DNA of 64,000 nucleotides from an uncultured Coriobacteriaceae bacterium. Lineage in GTDB: Bacteria; Actinomycetota; Coriobacteriia; Coriobacteriales; UMGS124. Positions 26,091-35,197 of this stretch are shown piece by piece (the stretch's first letter is position 1; each line of letters begins with the position of its first letter). The notes beneath the pieces are model-generated. The model had not been told where the DNA came from and did not search any database. It was given only the letters and a program-made list of their open reading frames with translations. The stretch is taken from the NCBI GenBank assembly GCA_900539345.1, contig UQBS01000007.1, forward strand, positions 1 to 64,000, in the 5' to 3' direction. The translations under genes and the position numbers were made by a program.

Positions 26091-26122
26091 GTTGAAGAAC
26101 ACCCTCCTTCCAAGAGTAGGTT

Positions 26123-26276
26123 GCGGAACCTGATGCGCCACGTTGCGCGATACCTAGAGTACCGCCGTAGGCCAAAGGCCCGCACCGCGCACGTCGGCAT
26201 CGCGCGCCTTGCGCATCAGAACCCGCGTCGGTAAAGGCGAAACCTGATGCGCGGTCTTGCGCAGGCATCAGGGGGC
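26123..26276 (+). repeat. 3'-end structured repeat copies C1 and C2 (plus orientation)
   Basis: C1 (26123-26228): GCGG, AAC, CTGATGCGC, CACGTT, a P3 stem with one mismatch, the GGCCAAAGGCC block, GGCATCGCG, CGCCTT, GCGCATCAG, AAC, CCGC. The P2 stem pairs perfectly with yet another sequence. C2 (26238-26276) is a short remnant with CCTGATGCGC and GCATCAGG. These copies lie between grpE and dnaJ, opposite to the direction of those genes, and C1 lacks the T-run. Confidence 0.7.
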
Positions 26277-26302
26277 CTTTGGGAATGCCTCTTGAGCTTG
26301 AC

Positions 26303-26340
26303 AAAGGCCGCGTCGGAAGAACTCTCCGGCGCGGCCTTTG
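26303..26340 (-). terminator. Rho-independent terminator after grpE
   Basis: AAAGGCCGCG/CGCGGCCTTT hairpin with a loop of about 17 bases, ending in TTTG on the minus strand. It separates dnaK-grpE from dnaJ-hspR-clpB, so the two groups probably have separate transcripts or read-through control. Confidence 0.75.
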
Positions 26341-26392
26341 CTCGTCTACGTTGGTGCGTCTCCTTAGAAGCGCAACGCCCTACGGCCTTGCG

Positions 26393-27045
26393 CTACTCCT
26401 CGGTAGCCGCAGGTTGGGCCGGGCCGCCCTTGGCAACCGTGACCATCGCGGTGCGGATGACGCGTCCGCCCATGCGATACCCCTTCTGGTACACGTCCTT
26501 CACGGTGTTGTCGGGCACCGTGGGGTCGGGCACCTGGGCGATGGCCTGGTGGTCGTTCATGTCGAACGGCTGGCCGGCCGGGTCGATGGCTTCAACGCCC
26601 GAGCGATGCAGGGCGTCGATAAGCTTGTCGTACACGGCACGAACGCCGCTCACGAACTCACCGTACGCGCCTTCCGGGTTGGACTGGGCGGCGTGGTCAA
26701 GAGAACGCTCCATGTCGTCGACCACAGGGAGGAGCTTCATGACGAGGTCCTCCGTGGCGCGAGCCTTCTCGTCCTCACGCTCGCGTGCGGTGCGCTTGCG
26801 GAAGTTGTCCCACTCGGCCTGCAGACGCAAGAACTTGTCGTTGGCGGCAGCGGCGTCGGCGCGTGCCTTCTCGATGTCTGCCATCGAGAAGACCTCGTCG
26901 ACCGCGTCGGCAACGGCCTGCTCGTCTACCTGCTGGCCGTCTTGCTCCTCAGCCTCGATAACCTGGGCCTCAACGGGCATCTCCTCAACGGGGAGCGCCT
27001 CGTCGGCACCCTGAGTCTCGGGCTTGTTTCCGTCGGCGGGCATCA

Positions 27046-27046
<1 letters not shown>
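26393..27046 (-). CDS. grpE: GrpE nucleotide exchange factor
   Basis: Releases ADP from DnaK. The 217-residue protein has an acidic, disordered N-terminus (about 1-50), a long helix (IEKARADAAAANDKFLRLQAE, then NFRKRTARERED) and the C-terminal beta domain with the family signature (VYQKGYRMGGRVIRTAMVTVA). Its ATG overlaps the dnaK stop (TAATG), a classic coupling arrangement. Confidence 0.95.
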
Positions 27047-28965
<1,919 letters not shown>

Positions 28966-29043
28966 GATGTAACCTCTCTTCAATAGATGGCGGGCCTCTT
29001 CCACCGCTTCTCCGGTGGGGTTACCCTTCCTTGATCGAAAGGC

Positions 29044-29049
29044 ATTATA
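29044..29049 (-). promoter_or_regulatory. Likely -10 element of the dnaK promoter
   Basis: A consensus TATAAT on the minus strand, about 80 bases before the dnaK start. A poor -35 (TTGTAT) lies 19 bases further upstream. No CIRCE or full HAIR repeat was found in 28966-29131. Confidence 0.55.
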
Positions 29050-29131
29050 TCCCGTTTACTGCGGGGGCATACAAAATCTAAGTCTCTTCATATAACATTT
29101 TTTGATTGTGATTCTGAAAGGGCTTCAAACC

Positions 29132-29698
29132 ATGGGAAACGGGACAAAAACGCAGGCACAAGGCACAAGACTGCCCGAAGCCAATGTGGAGGCCATCTAC
29201 ATGGAGCGCACAAACGACGAACTCGAGAGCCTCGCCGAGGAAGGGTTCATCACATCGGGCAACGCGTTTTGCCGCGTGCTGCTCGTAAAGGGAAGGCCCG
29301 GCCCGGCAGAGGCAGGCGGCGGCGACTTGCTGTCCGGCGCAGACGGCGAAGCCCTGCGGGCGGGGCTTGCGCGGCTGGGCTGGAAAGAGGGTGACTGGGC
29401 CGGCCTCGCGACGTTTTTAGGACAGGACGGCTTTCCCCAGGCCGACCCGGCCGACCTGGCCGTGGCCGTGGAGGTGTTCGACCCAGAGTGCGTCGTGGCG
29501 CTCGACTCCCCCGCCGCCCGCAACCTGGCCCTTGCCTGGGGGCTGCCCGAGCCGCTGCCGGCAGGCAAGGTCGAGCGCGTGTTCGGCCGGCGCGTCTTGG
29601 CAATGGGAGGCTTCGAGGCTGCCTTGGCCAGCCAAGACGGGAAGAAAGAGATGTGGCGCCGACTTCGCCAGCTCCCCCCTCTCCCCTCCCCTTTATAG
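29132..29698 (+). CDS. Unassigned soluble protein, faint resemblance to uracil-DNA-glycosylase fold
   Basis: A 188-residue protein starting at MGNGTKTQAQGTRLPEAN (ATG 29132, AAAGGG upstream). I do not recognise it firmly. The order VLLVKGRPGPAEA, LLSGADGEALRAGLARLGW, then FDPECVVALDSPAARNLALAWGLP, vaguely recalls the compact alpha/beta layout of the UDG superfamily, but the usual GxxPG and catalytic motifs are not seen, so this may be chance. It is the only plus-strand gene between dnaK and nikR. A structured repeat (D1) starts 4 bases after its stop. Confidence 0.6.
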   Translation: MGNGTKTQAQGTRLPEANVEAIYMERTNDELESLAEEGFITSGNAFCRVLLVKGRPGPAEAGGGDLLSGADGEALRAGLARLGWKEGDWAGLATFLGQDGFPQADPADLAVAVEVFDPECVVALDSPAARNLALAWGLPEPLPAGKVERVFGRRVLAMGGFEAALASQDGKKEMWRRLRQLPPLPSPL

Positions 29699-29702
29699 AG
29701 TT

Positions 29703-29792
29703 GCGGAACCTCGTCCGCTGCGTTCCGCGGAGTCTCATGTACGTCCAGTACACATCGACTCCGCGCGCCTTGCGGACGAGAACCCGCGTTTT
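29703..29792 (+). repeat. 3'-end structured repeat, short subtype (copy D1)
   Basis: Starts 4 bases after a plus-strand stop codon and reads in the plus direction: GCGG, AAC, CTCGTCCGC, TGCGTTC, CGCGGAGTC, TCAT, a GTAC-GTCCA-GTAC hairpin, ACATC, GACTCCGCG, CGCCTT, GCGGACGAG, AAC, CCGC, GTTTT. The orientation is opposite to A, B and E, following the strand of the gene it abuts. Confidence 0.87.
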
Positions 29793-29797
29793 GGCAG

Positions 29798-29896
29798 GCG
29801 GAACCTGATGCGCTGGCATGTGGTACGCTGCGGCTCCGCGCGCTTTGCGCATCAGAACCTGCGTTTTGGTGGGCGGAACCTGGCCTGCTGCGTTTT
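29798..29896 (+). repeat. 3'-end structured repeat copies D2 and half copy D3
   Basis: D2 (29798-29867): GCGG, AAC, CTGATGCGC, a shortened middle, GCGCATCAG, AAC, CTGC, GTTTT. D3 (29873-29896): only the first half (GCGG, AAC, CTGGCCTGC, TGCG) and then TTTT. The D3 arm matches the arm of B1 exactly. Confidence 0.72.
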
Positions 29897-29911
29897 GGGT
29901 GTGAGATACAG

Positions 29912-29943
29912 CAAAGGCCGCTCGGTTGCCCGGGCGGCCTTTG
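29912..29943 (-). terminator. Rho-independent terminator after the first ferredoxin
   Basis: AAAGGCCGC/GCGGCCTTT hairpin with one bulge, ending in TTTG on the minus strand, 30 bases after the ferredoxin stop. Confidence 0.75.
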
Positions 29944-29972
29944 GGTGGTGCAGATGTCCTAGAAAGTCGAAG

Positions 29973-30155
29973 TTACTCGGCGATCTCGGTGATGGCGCCG
30001 ACCGGGCACTCGTCCTGGCAGTTGGCGCAGCCGATGCAGTCGCCCTCGTTGACGACGGTGCAAACGTTGTCCTGGAGCTCGATGACGCCAGCGGGGCATG
30101 CGTCGATGCAAGCGCCGCAGCCGATGCAATCAGAAGCAGTGATAACAGGATGCAT
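29973..30155 (-). CDS. 2[4Fe-4S] ferredoxin
   Basis: A 60-residue clostridial-type ferredoxin, a soluble low-potential electron carrier. Two complete cluster motifs are present: CIGCGACIDACP and CIGCANCQDECP, with the family's internal twofold symmetry. It could connect pyruvate oxidation, hydrogenase and reductases. ATG at 30155 (MHPVITASDC) follows GAGGAAG. A second ferredoxin gene lies 232 bases upstream on the same strand. Confidence 0.93.
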   Translation of the reverse strand: MHPVITASDCIGCGACIDACPAGVIELQDNVCTVVNEGDCIGCANCQDECPVGAITEIAE

Positions 30156-30288
30156 GGATCTTCCTCTCCTCGTTTAGCCCGCCAACTCTAGCAGACCAAG
30201 TTCCTCTCACCAAAACGCGGCCCCCGCACAACACGCGAGCGTCCGCTCAAGACGCGGCTCTCACGCGGCGCATCAGGTTCCGCCCATT

Positions 30289-30378
30289 AAAACGCGGGTT
30301 CTCGTCCGCAAGGCGCCGGGAGGCGATGCGTACACATGGTACGTGAGCCTCCCGGGAACGCAGCGGACGAGGTTCCGC
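30289..30378 (-). repeat. 3'-end structured repeat, short subtype (copy E1) with half copy E0
   Basis: Begins 9 bases after the second ferredoxin stop. On the minus strand: GCGG, AAC, CTCGTCCGC, TGCGTTC, CCGGGAGGC, TCAC, a GTAC-hairpin with loop CATGT, GCATC, GCCTCCCGG, CGCCTT, GCGGACGAG, AAC, CCGC, GTTTT. A half copy E0 with the CTGATGCGC arm follows at 30247-30283. Confidence 0.86.
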
Positions 30379-30387
30379 TACATCCTA

Positions 30388-30582
30388 CTAGTCGTCGTCG
30401 TCGCAGATCTCGGTGATGGCGTTGACCGGACACTCCTCCTGGCACTCGCCGCAGCCCTTGCACTCGGACTCGTCAACGACGGTGCAGAAGCCGTCGTCGA
30501 TCTCGATGGCGCCCGTGACGCACACGTCAACGCAGGCGCCGCAGCCGATGCACTCGTCAGTGTCAATAATGGGGTAAGGCAT
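30388..30582 (-). CDS. 2[4Fe-4S] ferredoxin with a CV-type first motif
   Basis: A 64-residue ferredoxin (MPYPIIDTDECIGCG; ATG 30582, GAGAGGAG upstream). The second cluster motif is standard (CKGCGECQEECP). The first reads CIGCGACVDVC followed by Val instead of the usual Pro after the fourth cysteine, which may shift that cluster's potential. The very acidic ends (EICDDDD) suggest a specific docking partner. It is a diverged paralog of the ferredoxin at 29973-30155. A structured repeat separates the two. Confidence 0.92.
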   Translation of the reverse strand: MPYPIIDTDECIGCGACVDVCVTGAIEIDDGFCTVVDESECKGCGECQEECPVNAITEICDDDD

Positions 30583-30694
30583 GAGTCTCTCCTCTCTCAA
30601 CGGGCACAGGGCCCGCAAATACTTTCCGAACACGGTAGCCCGTATTCCCGGCTGCAGTGCCTCCATACATCGCAGCCGTCAACGGCGGGTAGGG

Positions 30695-30712
30695 TAGCAT
30701 GATTCTCCTCAT
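30695..30712. promoter_or_regulatory. Candidate operator GCATGA-N6-TCATGC
   Basis: A perfect 6-bp inverted repeat lies in the 291-base gap between the divergent ferredoxin and nikR-like genes, with another GCATGA at about 30750. The half site resembles the NikR half site GTATGA but the spacing is not the E. coli one. No convincing promoter hexamers were found here. Confidence 0.4.
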
Positions 30713-30873
30713 GCACAAGTACCCCACAAAAATTCACGGCGAGTGGCATGAAGACTTTTTTGTACGGGAGGCTCGGGTATCGAGAACCCCACCTCGCCTA
30801 CAAAGGATAGTGCTACGATGGCGCGGCTTTTTCACTCTCTGCCCGCGATGAGCTATCAACGGAGGACCAAGAC

Positions 30874-31302
30874 ATGTCTAGCGACCTCGTACGCTTCAGC
30901 GTCGCCATGCCAGCACTGCTCCTCAACGAGTTCGACCGCTACACCGCCCAGCGCGGCCTTTTGGTGAACCGTTCCGAGGCAATCCGCAACCTCATACGCG
31001 ACGCCCTGGTCAACGAGGAGCTCGAGGACCCGGCCGCACCGGTCGTGGGGTCCATCACGCTCGTGTACGACCTGAACACACCCGAGCTCATGGCCAAGAT
31101 CGCCGGCGTGGAGTCCAACTACCCCAGCGAGGTCATCTCAACCACGCACGTCCATCTCGAGCAGGGAAGGCGCATGGAGACCATCGCCGTGCGCGGTCTG
31201 GGCTACAAGGTCAAGGAGCTCTCCGACTGCCTCGCCGGCATCAAGGGCGTCTCGCACTGCAAGCTGACCGTGGTGGCGACCCTGTCGAAGATCGGAGGGT
31301 AG
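30874..31302 (+). CDS. NikR-like ribbon-helix-helix/ACT regulator
   Basis: A 142-residue regulator with the NikR layout: N-terminal ribbon-helix-helix (RFSVAMPALLLNEFDRY, NRSEAIRNLIRDALV) and a C-terminal ACT-like metal domain (VGSITLVYDLNTPELMAKI ... CKLTVVATLSKIGG). In E. coli NikR nickel is bound by H76, H87, H89 and C95. Here THVH supplies the H87/H89 pair, but the H76 position falls on Ser/Asn and the C95 position on Arg, so two of the four ligands are missing. It therefore may sense another metal or bind nickel weakly. It begins the hyp operon (hypF starts 2 bases after its stop), so it probably controls hydrogenase maturation. Confidence 0.85.
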   Translation: MSSDLVRFSVAMPALLLNEFDRYTAQRGLLVNRSEAIRNLIRDALVNEELEDPAAPVVGSITLVYDLNTPELMAKIAGVESNYPSEVISTTHVHLEQGRRMETIAVRGLGYKVKELSDCLAGIKGVSHCKLTVVATLSKIGG

Positions 31303-31304
31303 GC

Positions 31305-33773
31305 ATGGCACGAATCCATGTGCATGTGAGCGGCATCGTGCAGGGCGTGGGCTACCGGCCCTTCGTCTGGAAGCTCGCCACCTCACTGGGACTCGCCGGC
31401 TGGGTGAAAAACTCCAGCGACGGCGTGCACATCGAGGCAAAGGGCGACCCCGCGGCACTCGACCGCTTTGTGCTCACCCTCTCCACCCAACACCCGGCGG
31501 CCGCACGTGTGGACACCGTGCACGTCGACTCCCTCGACGACGGCCACATCGCGCCCGCCGGCTCCCATGAGGAGCTGCGGATGACGGGCGGAGTGCCCGG
31601 CAGCGACTTCCGCATTGTGGAGAGCTCGGCCCAAGAGGACCTCACGACGCTCGTGAGCCCGGACATCGCCACGTGCCCCGACTGCCTGCGCGAGCTTTTT
31701 GACCCAGAAAACCGCAGGTACCACTACCCGTTTATCAACTGCACCAACTGCGGGCCACGCTTCACCATCATCGACGAGCTCCCCTACGACCGCCCTCGCA
31801 CGTCCATGGCGGGGTTTGCAATGTGCCCGGCGTGCGCCCATGAGTACGCCGATCCGGCTGACAGGCGCTTCCATGCCCAGCCCGACGCATGCTTCGCCTG
31901 CGGACCGCAGCTCACCTGGCGCACCGCCGAAAAGCCGGGATGCGTGCTACGCGGAAGCGACCTCGCATCGTCGGACGACATCATCGCCCGAGCGGCGCAC
32001 ATGCTCCAAGACGGCGGCATCGTGGCCGTCAAGGGCCTGGGCGGCTTCCACCTTGCCTGCGACGCACGCAACGAGGCAGCCGTACGACAGCTGCGCGAGC
32101 GCAAGCACCGCCCCACCAAGCCGCTGGCCGTGATGTTTGCCGACCTCAATGCCCTGCGCCAAGTGTGCGAGGTGAGCGACGCCGAACGCGCCCAGCTCAT
32201 AAGCCCCCGCACCCCCATCGTGCTGCTGCGCCGCAAGGACACGGCGAGCGTGCCGGAGAATCTGGCGATTGTGCCGAGCGTGGCGGGCGACCTGCCCGAG
32301 CTGGGAGCCATGCTTCCTTACACGCCCCTGCAGCACCTGCTGCTGCGCGCCGTGGGAACACCCCTGGTGATGACGAGCGGCAACCTCGCCGACGAGCCCA
32401 TCATCTGCGACGACCAGGTGGCCGTGTCGCGCCTCATCGACGTGGCCGACGCCTGGCTGGGCAACAACCGCCCCATCCTGGCTCGCTACGACGACTCTGT
32501 CGTGCGCGTGGAGGGCGGCCGCACGCAGGTCGTGCGCCGCGCCCGCGGCATCGCCCCCACGCCCGTGAAGCTCCCCAACCCGCCCGGCATCGACCCGAAC
32601 GGCGCGAGCCTGCCCTGCGTACTTGCCTGCGGCCCCGAGCAGAAGGCCACCTTCTGCCTCACGCGTGGCGAGGAGGCCTTTGTCAGCCAGCACCTGGGCG
32701 ATTTGGAGAATGCCGACTCCTTCGATGCCTGGCGCCGCACGCTCAGCAAGTACGAGGGGCTTTTCGGCCTGGCCCCCAAGGTCCTGGCCTGCGACATGCA
32801 TCCCGAGTACCTCTCGAGCAAATGGGCGCGCGACCTGGCCGACAAGGAGGGCCTGCCCCTGTGCGAGGTGCAGCACCACCATGCCCACATCGCCTCGACG
32901 CTGGCGCAGGCAGGCGTGTGGGACCATGTGGTGGGCGTCGCCCTCGACGGGACCGGCTACGGCCCCGACGGACGCATCTGGGGCGGCGAGGTCATGGTGT
33001 GCGACCAGGTCGACTTCACCCGCGCGGCCCACATCGCCTACTGGCCCCTGCCCGGAGGCGCCGCTGCCGTGCGCAAACCCCTGCGCAACGCTTACGCGCT
33101 GCTTGCCCAGGCAGGTCTTGGCGACAGCGCCTGCGCCCACAACCTGGCCAACAAGATGGGCATCGAGGGACCGGTCGTGCTTCAGATGATCGCCCGCGAC
33201 CTCAACTGCCCCCTGACGAGCTCGGCGGGCAGGCTGTTCGACGCGATCGCCGCCATCCTGGGCCTCGTGGACGTAGCGGGCTACGACGGCGAGCCGGCAT
33301 GCCTGCTTGAGGCGGCGGCCTCGCACGCCCCGGCCTGTACGCCCGACGAGGTCGCACACTACAGGCTCACCGTTCGCCACGCCAACGAGGCCGACAGCCA
33401 CGGCGAGCAGGACGAGTCGCTCGTGCTCGACCCCGGCGCAATGCTCGCCAACCTTCTGGAAGACCTGGAGGCAGGCGTTGACGTGCAGGTCCTGGCCAGG
33501 CGTTTCCACGAGGGCTTTGCCGCAAGCGTGGCCGACGTCGCCGCCGGCGTTGCCCATGCCGCAGGCCTCACCAAGGCGGCCCTGGGCGGCGGCGTCTTCT
33601 CCAACCGCATCGTATGCGAGCTGGTGAAGCGCTCCCTGGAGGCGGCGCACCTCAAGGTGTACCTGCCCACCAGCCTGCCCCTCAACGACGGCGGCATCTC
33701 CTACGGGCAGGCTGCCGTGGCCCGCGCCCGCATGGCATCTGCCATTCTCAATCAAGCAAACGAACAGGAGTAG
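31305..33773 (+). CDS. hypF: Carbamoyltransferase HypF (hydrogenase maturation)
   Basis: Makes the thiocarbamate on HypE from carbamoyl phosphate and ATP, the source of cyanide ligands of [NiFe] hydrogenase. The 822-residue protein has an acylphosphatase domain (HVHVSGIVQGVGYRPFVWKL), two zinc-finger pairs (CPDC...CTNC near 125-155 and CPAC...CFAC near 175-205), a YrdC-like domain (about 220-400, KGLGGFHLACDA, RKHRPTKPLAVMF) and the Kae1-like C-terminal domain (VQHHHAHIAS, VGVALDGTGYGPDG, ALGGGVFSNRI). ATG at 31305 follows GGAGGG. It directly follows the NikR-like gene and precedes hypC by 4 bases. Confidence 0.95.
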   Translation: MARIHVHVSGIVQGVGYRPFVWKLATSLGLAGWVKNSSDGVHIEAKGDPAALDRFVLTLSTQHPAAARVDTVHVDSLDDGHIAPAGSHEELRMTGGVPGSDFRIVESSAQEDLTTLVSPDIATCPDCLRELFDPENRRYHYPFINCTNCGPRFTIIDELPYDRPRTSMAGFAMCPACAHEYADPADRRFHAQPDACFACGPQLTWRTAEKPGCVLRGSDLASSDDIIARAAHMLQDGGIVAVKGLGGFHLACDARNEAAVRQLRERKHRPTKPLAVMFADLNALRQVCEVSDAERAQLISPRTPIVLLRRKDTASVPENLAIVPSVAGDLPELGAMLPYTPLQHLLLRAVGTPLVMTSGNLADEPIICDDQVAVSRLIDVADAWLGNNRPILARYDDSVVRVEGGRTQVVRRARGIAPTPVKLPNPPGIDPNGASLPCVLACGPEQKATFCLTRGEEAFVSQHLGDLENADSFDAWRRTLSKYEGLFGLAPKVLACDMHPEYLSSKWARDLADKEGLPLCEVQHHHAHIASTLAQAGVWDHVVGVALDGTGYGPDGRIWGGEVMVCDQVDFTRAAHIAYWPLPGGAAAVRKPLRNAYALLAQAGLGDSACAHNLANKMGIEGPVVLQMIARDLNCPLTSSAGRLFDAIAAILGLVDVAGYDGEPACLLEAAASHAPACTPDEVAHYRLTVRHANEADSHGEQDESLVLDPGAMLANLLEDLEAGVDVQVLARRFHEGFAASVADVAAGVAHAAGLTKAALGGGVFSNRIVCELVKRSLEAAHLKVYLPTSLPLNDGGISYGQAAVARARMASAILNQANEQE

Positions 33774-33777
33774 CACC

Positions 33778-34053
33778 ATGTGCCTGGCAGTTCCTTCTCA
33801 AATCACCTCTCTGGACGACAACGGCATGGCCCAGGTCAGCGTCATGGGCGTGACGAGGCCCTGCTCGGTGCGCCTCGTGCCCGACGCCAAGGTGGGCGAC
33901 TTTGTGCTCGTGCACGCAGGCTTTGCCATCCAGCGCATCGAAGAGCAGGACGCCCGCGAGACGCTCGCGCTGCTCGAGGAGATGCCCGACCTTCTTGGCG
34001 ACGAGGTGCCCACCCCCGATGAGGCGCAGGATTCCTGCGCCACGTGCGCCTAG
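33778..34053 (+). CDS. hypC: Hydrogenase maturation chaperone HypC
   Basis: Carries the Fe(CN)2CO fragment with HypD and docks on the hydrogenase large subunit. The 91-residue protein starts MCLAVPSQITSL, with the essential Cys2, has AQVSVMGVTRPCSVRLVPDAKVGDFVLVHAGFAIQ and ends in an acidic, cysteine-containing tail (CATCA). It lies between hypF and hypD with tight spacing. Confidence 0.93.
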   Translation: MCLAVPSQITSLDDNGMAQVSVMGVTRPCSVRLVPDAKVGDFVLVHAGFAIQRIEEQDARETLALLEEMPDLLGDEVPTPDEAQDSCATCA

Positions 34054-34062
34054 GAGGCCCAC

Positions 34063-35151
34063 ATGGACCTCAAGCAGTTTCGCGACCCCAAACTCGCCCA
34101 CGAGCTCATCGAGCTCATCGGCAAGATTTGCAAAGGCCGCACCATCAACCTCATGGAGGTCTGCGGCACCCACACGGTAAGCATCGGGCGCTACGGCCTG
34201 CGCAGCGCCATGCCCGAGGGGCTCAAGCTCCTCTCTGGCCCAGGGTGCCCGGTGTGCGTGACGTCCAACCACGACATCGACTGCGCCATCGCCATGACCC
34301 GCGTGCCCGACGCCATCGTGGCGACATTCGGCGACATGATCCGCGTGCCCGGCAGCACCACCACGCTGGGGGCCGAGAAGGCCCAGGGTGCCGACGTGCG
34401 CGTGGTGTACGGCCCTCTCGACGCGCTCGACATCGCACGCAAGAACCCCACGCGCCCCGTCATCTTCATCGGTGTGGGCTTTGAGACGACGACGCCCGTG
34501 GTGGGCTCGGCCGTGCAGATGGCCTGCGAGGAGGGTCTGTCCAACTTCTACCTCTACTGCGCGCACAAGTCCACGGCGCCGGCGCTGGCCGCCATTGCCA
34601 ACGACCCCGACACGCGCGTGGACGGCTTCATCCTGCCCGGCCACGTCTCCACCGTGACCGGCCTGGCGCCCTACGAGTTCCTTGCGCGCGACTTCAAGAC
34701 GCCCGGCGTGGTCACGGGCTTCGAGCCGGTGGACATCCTCTCGGGCGTGGCGCGCCTGGTGGCCATGGTGGCCGAGGGCACCCCGCGCATCGAGAACGCC
34801 TACGGGCGCGGTGTCGACAACTGTGGCAACCTGGCAGCTCAGAAGGTCATCGAGGACGTCTTCGAACCCTGCGACGCCGTGTGGCGCGGCCTGGGCCCCA
34901 TCCCCATGAGCGGCCTGCGCCTCAAGGGCGCCTATGCGGCGCACGACGCGATGAAGGCCTTCTCCCCCGAGGTCGAGCCCACCCGCGAGACGCGCGGCTG
35001 CCGCTGCGGCGACGTGCTGCGCGGCATCATCACGCCCGACCAGTGCCCCCTGTTCGGCCGCGTCTGCAACCCTGAGGAGCCCACGGGCCCGTGCATGGTC
35101 TCCAGCGAGGGCTCGTGCGCGGCGTACTACAGGTACCGCGAACACAACTAA
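34063..35151 (+). CDS. hypD: Hydrogenase maturation protein HypD
   Basis: [4Fe-4S] protein that holds the iron while cyanide and CO are attached. The 362-residue protein has the HypD signatures LMEVCGTHTVSIGRYGL, GPGCPVCVTSN, FIGVGFETTTP and HVSTVTG. The cysteine-rich C-terminus (GCRCGD, DQCPLFGRVCNPEEPTGPC, EGSC) binds the cluster. ATG at 34063 has AGGAGG upstream, 10 bases after the hypC stop. Confidence 0.95.
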   Translation: MDLKQFRDPKLAHELIELIGKICKGRTINLMEVCGTHTVSIGRYGLRSAMPEGLKLLSGPGCPVCVTSNHDIDCAIAMTRVPDAIVATFGDMIRVPGSTTTLGAEKAQGADVRVVYGPLDALDIARKNPTRPVIFIGVGFETTTPVVGSAVQMACEEGLSNFYLYCAHKSTAPALAAIANDPDTRVDGFILPGHVSTVTGLAPYEFLARDFKTPGVVTGFEPVDILSGVARLVAMVAEGTPRIENAYGRGVDNCGNLAAQKVIEDVFEPCDAVWRGLGPIPMSGLRLKGAYAAHDAMKAFSPEVEPTRETRGCRCGDVLRGIITPDQCPLFGRVCNPEEPTGPCMVSSEGSCAAYYRYREHN

Positions 35152-35197
35152 TCGGCCAGACCGCGGCCGCACCTTACGAGAAAGGCATCCAAGCGAC

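Noticed and set aside
28966..29131. CIRCE or complete HAIR operator upstream of dnaK
   Set aside because: No TTAGCACTC-N9-GAGTGCTAA or CTTGAGT-N7-ACTCAAG was found. Only a TATAAT box could be supported.
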